A DNA stretch of 64,000 nt from Benincasa hispida (taxonomy: Eukaryota > Streptophyta > Magnoliopsida > Cucurbitales > Cucurbitaceae), in the NCBI RefSeq assembly GCF_009727055.1, contig NC_052356.1:6770002-6834001 (forward strand). Direction: 5' to 3'. Numbering within the stretch: position 1 is the stretch's first letter; each line of letters opens with the position of its first letter. Position numbers and translations under genes: made by a program. Shown here piece after piece: positions 11,701 through 22,359 of the stretch. The notes under the pieces are model-generated. The model was not told the DNA's origin and did not search any database. It worked only from the letters and a program-made list of their open reading frames with translations.

Positions 11701-14700
11701 TTTTGGGGTCATGGACAGAGGAGAAAAGAACTGTCAAGTACTCTTAAAGACATTTTGATTATTTTCTTGATTAATTTACATGCACCAACTTTTTTATTTC
11801 TACTGATCCCTTGGCTCTCCCCTCCTTTTGTACGTAATCATTTACTAAAGGTTAACTGTTTCTGTTAAATTAAAAAGTGTCCTCTTTACATGAAAAGCTA
11901 CAGAACAAAAACATAAACCTGTTTGATTGACAGCTAAAGTGTCCATGCTAAAGTTGGCATCTCTTAGCTGTGAAATCACCTGTGCACCAACCACATTTGC
12001 AAACATTGTCGCAGATTCCTTATGTTCCGCAGTTAGACCAACATATAACATGGCATCCAACCTCTTCTGCAAGATTTACAAGCATCTACCATAATTGCAA
12101 CCATAAGGAGGCCAAGTATCAGAAAGATAATTGTCCATATATCTACTGTCATAATTTAAGAAACCTTCGGTTTTTACCTTTGCCACATGAAGCACATGTT
12201 GACCAAGACTCTTATGTTCCTGTATACAGTGTCGTATCTCATGTGATTCAGTTAGGTAGGAGTTGTTTGTCAATCCTGCTATCTGAAAACTTTTCAATGG
12301 TCAATCACATTTTGAAAAGAATGAAAAAGTGCATCAGCAAATGCACTGTTAACAGGAGTATTATACCCACCAAGAAAACAAAATTCTGATTGGTAAAATT
12401 TAAACAACTTCATGTAGTTGACCATGTCCAAAAGTACCAAAAACATCAACAAGTGTGTAATAACTAAATACGAGATAGCATCCATTTGGTATCAGACATT
12501 CAACCAAATGAGGGACCAAATTAACTGGCCGACTTTCTAGGTCATTGAATTTAGAGTATATTGGGAACACTAAAATCATTCCTACGAAAATTGCAAAAAA
12601 AAAAAGGTACATTCATATCACCATTGTACCTCACAAACCACATAGGGAGCATTTGGGGACTGTTTAGTTTGGAAAGTTGTTTAGTCATGACCCACTATGC
12701 AAGGAGTTAATAACTCATGACTCATGGAATAACTCATTGAAGAAAAAATGATTTCCAAAACTCTCTCCCCTCCTCCCTCCCGCGCACATCTTTCCGTCCA
12801 CCCCACCGGAGCTCACCACGTCCTCCCACCTTTCCAGTGACTCGCCCCCGCCCTTCTCACCCTCACCCTCCTGCACCTCCTCTCCTCTCGTTTTTTGCAC
12901 CTTGCTTTTGCTCTGTATCCAGCCATGGAATTTAAATCCTGCCGCATTCTTGACCATTCCTTCCATATGGGGCAAGGATCCGGTTTCTTCATAAAAAACT
13001 TAAAGAAAGGACAGTCCATTCTCCTCTCCTTAACCTCAACTAAATGGCTCCATGAGAGTTTTCGCAGACTTCTATCCGGTTCCACCTTTGAATTTTTCTT
13101 ATTAAAGGAAAGAGTTGATCAAAGCTTCATAAAACTGGCTAAATTTCGTGCAAAGAAGAAGTGGTTTGTAAAATGCGTTGTTTGGCCAATCTCTGGAGGA
13201 AGAAAGAACATCCATATCCCATTCGGCAATGAAAAATCAGGTTGGCAAGACTTTAAGGACATGATCGAAGACTGCATCCAAATTTTCAGAGCACCCTCTG
13301 ATATCCAAGTTAGTTCTCCTCCACCTTGTCTTTCCCCTAATCAGAGGCTGGTCAGTAATCGTAGCCTTGCTCTCCCTCCTTGTGGTAAAACCCTTTTCCG
13401 AAGCTTTACAAGCCTCTAAGCCCCTGATTCCCTTAGCTTCTACCATTTCACTCTCCCCTGTTCCACCCCCGAAAAAACAGAGTAACCATTCTTTTTGGAC
13501 TCAAAAGAATTGTGATGTTTTGCCTGAAGATTTTAGTAATTTATGGATTATTTCAAGATTATTAGCATCAAATGGGTGGAAGGAAATCGCCAAAGAGTTA
13601 AGAAAGTGTCTCGGCACCAATGTTGTCATCAATCCTCTATTTGCAGACAAGACTCTCATCAAGCTCAGCCAAGGAGACTTAGGCGAAAAAGTGTCAGCCC
13701 AGGGCAAATGGAATAAGTTTGGCCCCTTTCATCTATTGTTGGAAAAATGGAATCCCCTTAGTCATGGAAGGCTTTCAGTAATGCAAGGTTATGGGGGTTG
13801 GATATCAATCAAAAACCTCCCTCTAGATTATTGGTGTAGAAGCACCTTTGAGACAATCAGGGCTTACTTTGGTGGACTCATTTCAATTGCATCAGAAACA
13901 CTTAATCTCATCAATTGTTTAGAAGCTAAAATTCAGGTCAGGAAAAATCTTTGTAGGTTCATGCCAGCCACCACTGAAATTAAAGATGAAATTCGTGGAA
14001 GTTTTTATTTAAATTTTGGTGATATTATTTGCTTTCATCAGCCTACTAGTCTACCTTATAATGTACTTTTTAAGGATTTCTCTAATCCAATAGACTTAGT
14101 TCGAATAGACTTAGTTCGATTACAAGAAGTCTTGAAGGATGAAGATGCCACCTCCCAAATTGATATATCCGATTGGTCCTTCCTATTGTCAGCCAAATCC
14201 AAGCCAAAGTTCTCAATAAGTCCAAACGCGGTGGCAAAGAAGAAGAAGGAGTTCCAAAAGCCATAGGCTTCGAAAATCAGTAAGGGAGCATCAGGGGAAC
14301 GTGAAAAGTCACCCCCTTTGGGTATTAACAGCGTTAACTCAGAAGTTCAAAGGCCTATATTTTCGAAAGAGGAAGTCAACCGACCACTAAGTCCTGACAG
14401 GGGAAATCTATCAAGGAAGGAAGTTGAAAAGTCTTTATCCCCTGCCTTGCAGCCTCAATCCTCCGAGAGAAAAAACTTTCAATTAAAGGAAGTCGAAAAG
14501 TCTTTAGACTTAAGTGTTTCACCAGCAAAGGCGCCTAGTGTAAGTATTAAGGCTCCTCGAGTTCCACGGCCTGCTCTTAACTCCTTCTCTGTCATTAAGA
14601 AGAAAGAGAATTGGAAAAAGGGAGTTCCAGCCGGCTTTTCTCACTCAGAAGTTGAAAAGCCACTCGCACCAAAAAGAAAAAAGAAAACAAAGTCATTACT

Positions 14701-17700
14701 CCCTTGCAACGTGGTGTTCCCCTCAACCTCTTCCTCATTTGAGAATGCCTTAACCACGATCGAAGTCCAGGCGTCCTTTAAGCCCTCTTCTCCTGTCCCC
14801 TGCCTTAGCACATCTCCCCTGCCCCTCCCTGTTCTGCCAGATCAACCGAATTCTCTGCCATTACTACCCTCGAGCAACCATTACCAGAGCACCCTCATTT
14901 TATCAGGTCAGACAACCAACTCTCCCTCCCCCCACCTAACCCGAAGTGTTTATTTCTGAGAGGAACTCCAAGATTTTTCCAGACTCCCCTTTCAGTGTGA
15001 GTAGTGAGAAAACTGATTGGAACAGCACATCAGAAGAACAAGAAGTGTCAAAAACGGAAGCACCCTTACTTGTTGATTTAAATCCCCTGTTTCAGACAGA
15101 GGAGGACAAGACCTCTGAGGCAAAAGCCCTCAGCCCTGCCCACTCCGCCCCCTCAGCAATCCCTTCTGACCTCCCAACACACCTATTAAGCATAGTCACT
15201 AATTGCAACCTAATTCTGGATTGACTTATGATTGTAAAGGCTGCCTCTAAACCTTGAGTACAAAAAGATGAAAATAGTGACTTGGAACACAAGAGGCCTC
15301 AAAGATAGTAATAAAAGGCTGGCCCTTAAACGATTCTTAAAGAAAATTAACCCCTCAATAGTTTTAATTCAAGAATCCAAGAAAGAAAATTTTGATGCAA
15401 GCTTTATTAAATCTATTTGGAGTTCCAAGGAGGTCGGTTGGGACTTTGTTGAATCCTTTGGTGCTTCTGGTGGATTGTTGACAATGTGGGATACAAACAT
15501 GATTTCGGTATTAGAAACCCCCAAAGGAGGATATTCCCTTTCAATAAAATGTACCACCATTTGTAAAAAGATTTGTTGGATCACTAATGTATATGGGTCA
15601 ACCGACTACAAAGAAAGAAAATTTGTGTGGGAAGAACTACTTTCTCTTGTAGCTTACTGTGAAGAGGCATGAGAGATTCCCCTTGGCCCGAAGTACTAGA
15701 GGCATGAGAAAATTTAATGATTTCATTGAACAAGCAAAACTCTTGGAAATCCGGTTGAGTAATGGGAGCTTCACTTGGTCAAGGGAAGGCAGCTCAATTT
15801 CAAGATGGGATGAGTTATTTGAAAATTCAAATATTGGATCCCAGTCTTATTGCCAATGAAGCTGTTGAAGAGTACAGAGTAAAAAAGAAGGGGTGGATTC
15901 TTAAACTTGATATGGAGAAAGCTTTCGACCGAGTAGACTGGGAAATTTTAGAAAAAGTGCTAAGATCCAAGAATTTCAAACAGAAATGGATAGAATGGAT
16001 TATGGGTTGTGTCAAAGACCCACTATACTCGATTTTCATTAATGGTAGACCAAGGGGAAGAGTGGCTGCTTCAAGAGGCCTAAGGCAAGGTGATCCCCTC
16101 TCCCCTTTCCTTTATCTCCTTGTCAGTGAAGTATTGAGTACTTTAATCTCCAGACTCACCCAATCCGGCATTATTGAAGGTTTTATAATAGGCAAAGAGC
16201 AAGTTCAAGTTTCCATACTCCAATTTGCAGATGATACTTTACTGTTTTGCAAATATGACAGCTCCATGCTTGTAAAACTTAAACATACAGTGGAGTTCTT
16301 TGAATGGTGTTCAGGGCAGAAAGTAAATTGGGAAAAATCAGCCCTCTATGGCATCAATGTGGACGACAGAGAACTCTTTAGCACAGCAGCATCCTTGAAT
16401 TGTACGGCCGACCAACTTCCTTTTTACTACCTAGGGTTGCCTCAGGGGGTTACCCGAAAAGAGCCTCCTTTTGGCAGCCAATCCTACACAAAGTACAAGC
16501 TAAACTTGATAAGTGGAAGAGATTTAACCTCTCTAGGGGAGGAAGAGCCACTATATGCACTTCAGTCCTCTCAAACCTTCCAACTCATTATTTGGCCATC
16601 TTCCTCATGTCCGAAGGAGTAATATCTAGAATGGAAAGGATAATAAGAAAGTTCTTTTGGGAAGGCAACAGCGGCAGCAAGCAAAATCACTTGGTTAAAT
16701 GGGATTTGGTTCAGAAACCTATAGCAGATGGTGGTCTAGGCCTCGGTGGTTTCAGATCTATGAACATTGCACTCCTTGCTAAATAGGGGTGGAGATATTT
16801 CAATGAAGAGAACTCTCTTTGGGGAAAAGTTATAAGAAGTATTCATCGTAAAGATTCATTTGATTGGCACACAGCTGGGAAAGGAGGTAGAAGCTTGAAA
16901 AGTCCATGGATTAGCATATCAAAGACTTGGCTTAAGGTAGAATCCTTGGCCACTTTCAAACTTGGTAATGGCAGCCGAATTGCTTTCTGGTTAGACACAT
17001 GGGAAGGATCTTCCCCCTTCAGCACCCTTTATCCAAGCTTATTCGGAATCACCATGCTTCCCAATGGTTCAGTTGTTGATCACTAGGACAGCAGCTTATC
17101 TTCTTGGTCCATCTCCTTCCGAAGACTGCTCAAAGATGAAGAAGTGTTGGCCTTTCAAGAATTGATGGAGAAAATTGCAAATAGAAGTCCTTCTCACTCT
17201 TTGATAAAAGAGTTTGGTCTATCTCAGCCACTAGTTTTTACACAGTTAACTCCCTTAAAGTGCACCTATCCCTTTTCTCCCCTTTGGATAAGCCCCTCTA
17301 CTCAGCTATTTGGAAGACAAAGAGCCCTAGAAGAGTCAATATTCTCATTTGGATTATGTTTTTCGGTCAGTTGAATGTAGCTGAAGTTCTTCAAAGAAGG
17401 CAGCCAACAACCTCCCTTTCACCCTCAATCTGCCCTTCTGTCTCCAACACAATGAGGACTCCCTTCACCTCTTTTTCACCTGCCCTTATTCAGCTTGGTG
17501 CTGGAAAAAACTGTTGTGCTTCTTCAACTTTTCATGGATCATGTGCAACGACTTCAAAGGCAATGTGTTACAACTTCTAGTTGGCCCTAATCTCCACAAC
17601 CCCACCCGTCTACTCTGGTGTAATGCAATAAAAGCCCTCTTGGCAAATCTTTGGTTTGAAAGAAATCGAAGGATTTTCCACAACAAAGCTCTTGGATGCC

Positions 17701-20700
17701 AAGACCGCCTTGAAGCCGCCCGCCGTCAAGCCTCCTCCTGGTGCATACTCTCCGAATCTTTCCATGCCTATAGTCTATCGGATTTCAACCTCAACTGAGG
17801 GCTATCATCTTCACTTCCCCCTTCGGACAGCATTAATTAGTGCCGGATTTCAGTTTTTCTCTTATTCTAGGTCCCCCCATCTTTGAACTCTTTATTTATT
17901 TCCCTCAGTTTTAGGCCATTGTGTTGGCTCTGTTTTAGGCCAATGTTTTGGCTTGTTTTGCGGTTATTGTTTCCTCGAGTTGTACTCTTGTTAATGTCTT
18001 TTCTCCCCTATGCACATTGGATGTGATGAGGGTGCTAAGGGAGTGTCAACCTAGTTGAGATGCCCGAGTGCACCTCCTGATCCTAAAAGAAGTCCTAGTA
18101 TTTCCGTTTTTGCTCGTACTCTGAGCCTTAGCTCTTCTCTATATATTAATATAATGAACCATTTTCTTTTCAAAAAAAAAAACTCATGACTCATGAAATT
18201 GATATTTTTTTAGTCATGAGCCCACAGTGAGTTTAAGGACTCCATGAGCCCAACAAGGATTGGAGTTAACAACTCCACTTCCCCCAACTCCTAACCCTTA
18301 GGACCAAAGATGCCCATAATGTTTGCATAAAATGGGACTGGAGATGACATCACAGACAAACAAATATCTCCATATAGAGAACCAACAATCAAAACTGTCT
18401 TATCATATTCATGCCAATACTTAAATTAATTCAGAATTACCTGGAAAGTGGCCCCATTGTGAACAATATCATGAACAATGGGATCATCAACAAACTCTTT
18501 TAGTGGCATAAGAATGTCCTCCATGTCATATGGACTGCCCCTCTTAGCTTCACTTGAACCTTTCTGCCTTCTAGCATCTCTCTGTTCGTAACATTGGGTA
18601 AACAGTAATCTTTTTATAAGATTGTAGTAAACAAGAGAGAAAATTTGTCAAGATTAATTGATCACACACATAGGCTAACAGACCCAAAACAAAAATCCTT
18701 TGTTGTTAGATTCTCTATATCTCAAACCAAAGCTACGCACTACTCCAAATTAATTTGCGGCAGCGACTGTTTTCCCTATTTGTTTGAGCACTTGAAATCA
18801 CTATTGACAAGCTAATGAAAAATAGCTTCAGTTGTTCCAGAGAAAAATAAAATGAAATGAAAAGAGAGGCTTGATCAGTAACCACAGATTGAAAGGTCTT
18901 TCTCCACTATGCTTCGACCCTGTCCTCCCTTGGGGATTGGTCTCTTAGATTGTGCACGTGAAAAGAAAGCAGTAGCATTTAAAAAAAAGAAAAAAGTTCC
19001 AGACCGGTTTGGCTTCAAAAACTATGAATACAGCTTGCTTTACTTATCAAATTCTGATTCAGACTAAAACAGCTCCAAAGCATGGGGTTTATATATAGAC
19101 ATATAAACAACTACTTTTATAGAGAAAAGAAGAATACAAGGGCATACAAAAAAAACTAAGCCCACAAAACCCTCATTAAAGAAAAGGGGTCCAAGTCCAA
19201 CCAAGTACAATAAAGAGTAATCACAAAAGGTCTTCAAATCCAAAGCCCAAAGGGTAACTTCCTCAAAAACCGATCCATAGAGTTCACACAACCAAGTACA
19301 AGTTGCCAAGAAAAGAACTTAACTTCCTTCGAAATCTTCTCCACAAAGCAACAAAGACAACCTTACTAACTGGAGAGGGATCCAGCAGATGACAAAAGAA
19401 ACACTTACAAGAGAAGCCCTCTAACAGGTCGAGACTTCAAACCAAACACCCCTTCTCCCAAATCTAAAAAACCAAACTCTCCGATCAAAGACAGAAGAGT
19501 GACATGACAACCTTTGTTGTTTCCCTATCAGACAACTATCAATGAAGATCAAATGAGAAAGAAACATAGCTCCCCAACCAAACAAGAAAGCTGGAAATGA
19601 AACAATGCTTAGGGGTAGACAAATGATAAAGACGAGAAAACATAAAAGAAAGGGGTTTATCCTCCACCCATTGATCCTCCCAAAATACATTTCCTTACCT
19701 TCCAAGTTCCAGTTCCCCCATCACACAATGAACAAGATGGGAGAAGGTGGGGAGCTCTAAAGAAATGTCCTTCCATAGGTTTCGAGAAGTGCCTTCAACC
19801 CTCACTCAAAACCATTCAAAGGTAAGTGGGCCATGCTTGCTTACAATAACTCTACGCTATAAGGACTCAAAGGGAAAATGCCACAACCACTTTGCCAACA
19901 AGCTCTATTACGAATCCGTAAGTTTCCGATCTTTAACCACCCATTCCCTACTCACTGACTTCCCAAAGAACTCCCAACTCCCAACTAAATGCAATCCTTA
20001 AGTTTCCAATCTATAACCCCCCATTCCCTACTCANAACCCCCCATTCCCTACTCACTGACTTCCCAAAGAACTCCCAACTCCCAACTAAATGCAATCCTT
20101 AAGTTTCCAATCTATAACCCCCCATTCCCTTCTCACTGACTTCCCAATGAACTCCCAACTCCCAACTGACTAAATGCGACCCCTTTCCTTCATCAACCCC
20201 TTCTCAAAGAAAATCAAACATGAGCTTATCAATGCTTTTGCAAACTGAGCAAGAATCAAGGGGCTCGAAAAAAAGAGAGATAATAAATAGACACTAATCT
20301 AATCAAAGTAGGCTGTCTGCTGAGCATTTATATTGACCATGAGGCAGTCTTAACTGAAATTCATCACTCTCACAAAGATACAGCACATTCTATCCATACA
20401 GATGAGAATGGAAAAATATAATCCCCATACTTCTCTATAAAATGAGGTATAAAACCCTAAATGCATTCATTGACCTGAGAAAAGTAAACTATAAGTTTCA
20501 GACTGATTTGGCTCCAAACAACTGGTACAGCTTGTTTTACTTATCAAATACTGATTCAGAAGCATAAATCCGTCTCAACTCTCATACATGATTGTTCACT
20601 TCACAAGAATACAGTGCACTCTATCTATAGATAAAAATGGGAAAATATAATCCCCATAGTGCTCTACAAAATAAGTAAGAAGAAAACATAATTGCATCAA

Positions 20701-22359
20701 GTGACCTGAGAAAAGTAAACTGTATACAATTAGAGAGATGTAATTGAGACAAATGTCAATAGCAAAATTTGTCTACACGACTCAAAATACACCATGCAAC
20801 GAACAGGGTCATACAAAACATTGACAAAATCAAAGAAACTAAAAGAGTTAGAGCAACATAAGAAAGAAAAGATCAGGCATGGGGGCAGCACTTATGGTGC
20901 TCCCTTACTTGATCACCTTGAACCAAGGCATGCCTTTAAACACATTTATGATCACTGGATAATCTTAGATCTGAATTAATGTATTTCATGTAAGCAAGCT
21001 ATTTACATTCGATACATCTAATTATATTTTTCTCCACTTGCATTAAAAAAAAAGAAAACAATCATCATGAAGATGCAAAAGATCAGCCTACAGGACACAT
21101 ACTCGAGTAAATAGATCTCCCCTCATCCATGGAACCAAATACTTCCACGGCCAAATATCCAGTGTGCTCACTCCATTTGTCTTTCCACGCACTCGTTTGG
21201 ACATTTTTGTTGCAGAAGCTAGGTCAGGATGTACCAAAAATCTAGCTGCTACCTCAACTGAAAATTCATATGAACTAAGAACCCGGTCAACTGGATTCCT
21301 GACAATTGTCACCACCGAAGTCCTCTCCTTCGGTAGTTTTTCCATCATGCTATAATCATCATGAGTAGCTAACAATCTGCATTTTGTCTTGCTGCAATTC
21401 AAATCCAAATACCATACAGACGCACAAAATTAGATAAATACTATCATAAGGTCAGTCTTGAATAAAAAAAAATATATTCAAGGTTCTGATTTTCAATCCA
21501 TTTCCTGCTATCGTTTGGAGGATCCTTCTCCTACTCCCCACCCGAATAACATAATACTGGTGAAAAAATTTTAAAAAATAAATAAAAAGCTTTTTAACAT
21601 TGTTCTTCCACTATACTCTTCCTCAAAATGCCATTCTCAGTTCTGATAAGAATATGATTAAATCTCCAAAACTATTCTGTACTCGGGTTTCTTTTTTGTA
21701 TTTTCTATCTATATAACCTAACCTTCTCCCCTAGTTAGACCAAAAATCTCCATAAACCGCTCATGCTTCTACATCCTAGTTATTTTAATTCAATTACCAA
21801 ATTACCAGGTTCATGTAAAATCTAAGTTGCACGCACAGACAATCATAATCAAACATAACTTGAATTTGCAACTAAAGGTTGATAATTATTCTAAAACAAG
21901 GCTAAAGTGAATTGAGTATTGAGTAAAACATAACATTTCAAAAGTTGAATGTATGTCATATGAAACAATCTGAAAAAATAAAATGATAACCATCTTTATA
22001 CTTGGAGTCGATAAAATTATACCTGGGATCAAACCGTAGCTTATCATAAGAACGGGGACACTCCTGAGAGTTTGGGTACAACTTTTTCAAGAAACTGCAT
22101 AGTTACAGAACAGAACCAAATAAATACTCAAGACTCTGATACTTGAGTGGTCAATACTCCGTGAACTTTATGATGCTGAAAGTTACCAGTGGTAGTACGA
22201 TCGCCCCCCTGTTCTTGGAACATGTAGAAAGAACAGTAAATCTTGTAGTGTATGTTTATCTTTGTTGATACCTTGATGAAGAGAAGATAAGGCCCAACTT
22301 TTTACAAGCCTTTCACAGTGTTCAAAGTTTTTTTCATCAGTTGAAGCACATGCTGGCAT
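8602..22359 (-). CDS. TPST: Tyrosylprotein sulfotransferase, spliced, 11 coding exons placed
   Basis: Plant TPST transfers sulfate from PAPS to tyrosines of secreted peptide hormones (PSK, PSY, RGF and CIF families) in the Golgi; this role is family knowledge. Exons, 5' to 3' on the minus strand: 22359-22187, 22094-22023, 21391-21103, 18581-18441, 12282-12178, 12066-11919, 10716-10664, 10586-10524, 10418-10299, 9712-9578, 8742-8602. Every junction phase is consistent and the sum is 480 codons including stop, close to the roughly 500 residues usual for the family. A 5'-phosphosulfate loop (VPRTGGRSYYHC) and a 3'-phosphate loop (RNPVDRVLSSYEFSVEVAAR) are present, and the C-terminus is a hydrophobic anchor followed by basic residues. 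The ATG at 22357-22359 (MPACAS) is only the nearest in-frame start. It gives no signal peptide, so an upstream exon is likely. One intron hosts an intact-length L1, another a LINE fragment. The gene looks intact; expression cannot be judged. Confidence 0.9.
9115..9165. repeat. Poly-T/CT tract in the last TPST intron
   Basis: A run of T with interspersed C inside the intron between 8743 and 9577. On the minus strand, the direction of TPST transcription, it is a purine-rich tract. Confidence 0.6.
9578..9712 (-). CDS. TPST: TPST exon (ARRSISDEVLQQIRTLNHLD...)
   Basis: 45 codons, phase 0, acceptor TTGCAG and donor AAA|GTGAGT. It encodes ARRSISDEVLQQIRTLNHLD, then VELFSYAQEIFAMRHVQLMG, a helical segment before the membrane anchor. 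Confidence 0.88.
10299..10418 (-). CDS. TPST: TPST exon (MTVAELIEVYEGCISSLLKT...)
   Basis: 40 codons, phase 0, acceptor TGCCAG and donor GAG|GTATGA. It encodes MTVAELIEVYEGCISSLLKT, then RRRFASLKRISPANFSKE, a conserved C-terminal block in plant TPST. Confidence 0.88.
10524..10586 (-). CDS. TPST: TPST small exon (NNSTLDEKATVQDVSEAKRE)
   Basis: 21 codons, phase 0, acceptor GTTACAG and donor AAT|GTACGT. A polar, low-conservation linker between the catalytic half and the C-terminal helical part. Confidence 0.8.
10664..10716 (-). CDS. TPST: TPST small exon with GC donor
   Basis: A 53-base exon (NSSSSHLDSELEINVDQ) in the variable linker. The acceptor is AGTACAG. The best donor is CAG|GCAAGC, a GC-type donor. 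A weaker in-frame GT nine bases earlier (AAT|GTTGAT) would drop three residues. Confidence 0.75.
11919..12066 (-). CDS. TPST: TPST exon (KRLDAMLYVGLTAEHKESAT...)
   Basis: 148 bases starting after TTGCAG and ending ACAG|GTTTAT, phase 1. It encodes KRLDAMLYVGLTAEHKESAT, then MFANVVGAQVISQL. The final G combines with GT of the next exon to give Gly. Confidence 0.9.
12178..12282 (-). CDS. TPST: TPST exon (IAGLTNNSYLTESHEIRHCI...)
   Basis: 35 codons, phase 0 at both ends, acceptor TTTCAG and donor AAG|GTAAAA. It encodes IAGLTNNSYLTESHEIRHCI and then HKSLGQHVLHVAK, a conserved stretch of plant TPST. The LINE lies in the intron immediately upstream in the direction of transcription. Confidence 0.9.
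12895..15224 (+). pseudogene. LINE ORF1 (gag-like, DUF4283-type), broken
   Basis: Coding capacity runs through three open stretches. The first (12895-13419) passes to a second frame near 13370-13419, continues to a stop at about 14264, reopens at 14318-14959, then moves to a third frame at 14946-15224. The central part resembles the DUF4283 nucleic-acid-binding domain of plant L1 ORF1 (GGWISIKNLPLDYWCRSTF, then FGGLISIASETL). The C-terminal third is Pro/Ser/Lys-rich with repeated EVEKSL/EVEKPL motifs. No zinc knuckle was seen. It is a degraded nucleic-acid-binding protein gene, not a host gene. Confidence 0.8.
15268..17800 (+). pseudogene. LINE ORF2: endonuclease and reverse transcriptase, deleted
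   Basis: It begins MKIVTWNTRGLKDSNKRLAL, the apurinic-type endonuclease N-terminus with the QESK catalytic region. After about 190 codons the endonuclease is cut short, and at about 15840 the sequence jumps into reverse transcriptase (ILDPSLIANEA, then GWILKLDMEKAFDRVDWEIL). The catalytic FADDTLLF motif is present near 16228. RT thumb motifs (SRGGRATICTSVLSNLPTHY, then FFWEGN and GGLGLGGF) follow in another frame. A zinc-binding region continues to about 17800 with stops. The endonuclease C-terminus and RT fingers are missing. Confidence 0.85.
18441..18581 (-). CDS. TPST: TPST exon (RDARRQKGSSEAKRGSPYDM...)
   Basis: 47 codons, phase 0 at both ends, acceptor GAACAG and donor GTAATT. It continues directly from DLFTR in the preceding exon and ends in HNGATFQ, which joins IAGLTNNS in the next exon across the LINE-bearing intron. 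Confidence 0.88.
19070..20260 (-). mobile_element. 3' fragment of a second LINE, in another TPST intron
   Basis: Read on the minus strand with frameshifts, the segment encodes the C-terminal RT/zinc region of a plant L1, including motifs close to NKALLAKWLWRF, WRRVIVSKHG and FWEDQWV. It is 5'-truncated, as is common for LINEs, lies on the same strand as TPST, and contains an internal tandem duplication. No clear poly-A tail or target-site duplication was found. It is diverged, hence older than the 12.7-18.2 kb LINE. Confidence 0.65.
19919..20180. repeat. ~80-bp tandem repeat with a single N
   Basis: Units beginning TAAGTTTCC at 19919, 19999 and about 20099 are near-identical. The block between N at 20035 and the third unit repeats the same CCCCCCATTCCCTACTCA text found just before N. 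The copy number here is unreliable because of the N. Confidence 0.8.
20371..20728. repeat. Intronic direct repeat, ~230-bp period
   Basis: Blocks 20371-20496 and 20601-20728 share the same order of words (ATATAATCCCCATA, then GACCTGAGAAAAGTAAACT). The linker (20493-20564) also matches 18996-19066 on the other side of the LINE fragment (CAGCTTG, TTTACTTATCAAAT). This suggests a local segmental duplication in the TPST intron that pre-dates or accompanied LINE insertion. Confidence 0.7.
21103..21391 (-). CDS. TPST: TPST exon with 3'-phosphate-binding motif
   Basis: This is the largest coding exon, 289 bases, and the clearest family signature. It holds LLATHDDYSMMEKLPKERTS, then IVRNPVDRVLSSYEFSVEVA, then TLDIWPWKYLVPWMRGDLFT. 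The acceptor is TTGCAG and the donor is CGA|GTATGT, phase 0. From memory of the family the motif near the end is usually R-E-D-L-F-A-R; here it reads R-G-D-L-F-T-R. Confidence 0.93.
22023..22094 (-). CDS. TPST: TPST exon (FLKKLYPNSQECPRSYDKLR)
   Basis: A 72-base exon between ATGCAG and a GTATAA donor. It completes a split Cys codon from the preceding exon and ends two bases into a Ser codon finished by the next exon. The residues lie between the two PAPS loops, as expected for the family. Confidence 0.85.
22187..22352 (-). CDS. TPST: TPST exon with PAPS 5'-phosphosulfate loop
   Basis: The exon encodes FEHCERLVKSWA followed by LLFFLHVPRTGGRSYYHC, which is the first PAPS-binding loop. The donor is TG|GTAACT, phase 2. 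The acceptor used here is CCAG|CATGTG, which would need one base from an upstream exon. The same frame stays open back to a TAG at 22396-22398 and includes an ATG at 22357-22359, so the exon may instead start near 22395 (TTTAG|CTTC) or carry the start codon. Confidence 0.85.

Larger units (their letters stand above)
12712..18199 (+). mobile_element. L1-type LINE inside a TPST intron, with target-site duplication
   Basis: The element spans about 12731-18180. It starts with a C-rich leader, has ORF1, then endonuclease, reverse transcriptase and zinc-finger region on the plus strand, and ends in a run of A at about 18171-18182. The flanks are near-identical: AACTCATGACTCATGGAAT at 12712-12730 and AACTCATGACTCATGAAAT at about 18181-18199, one mismatch in 19. 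This is the expected target-site duplication of target-primed reverse transcription. It lies opposite to the host gene and entirely within the intron between the exons ending at 18441 and starting at 12282. Frameshifts, stops and an internal deletion make it inactive. Confidence 0.92.
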
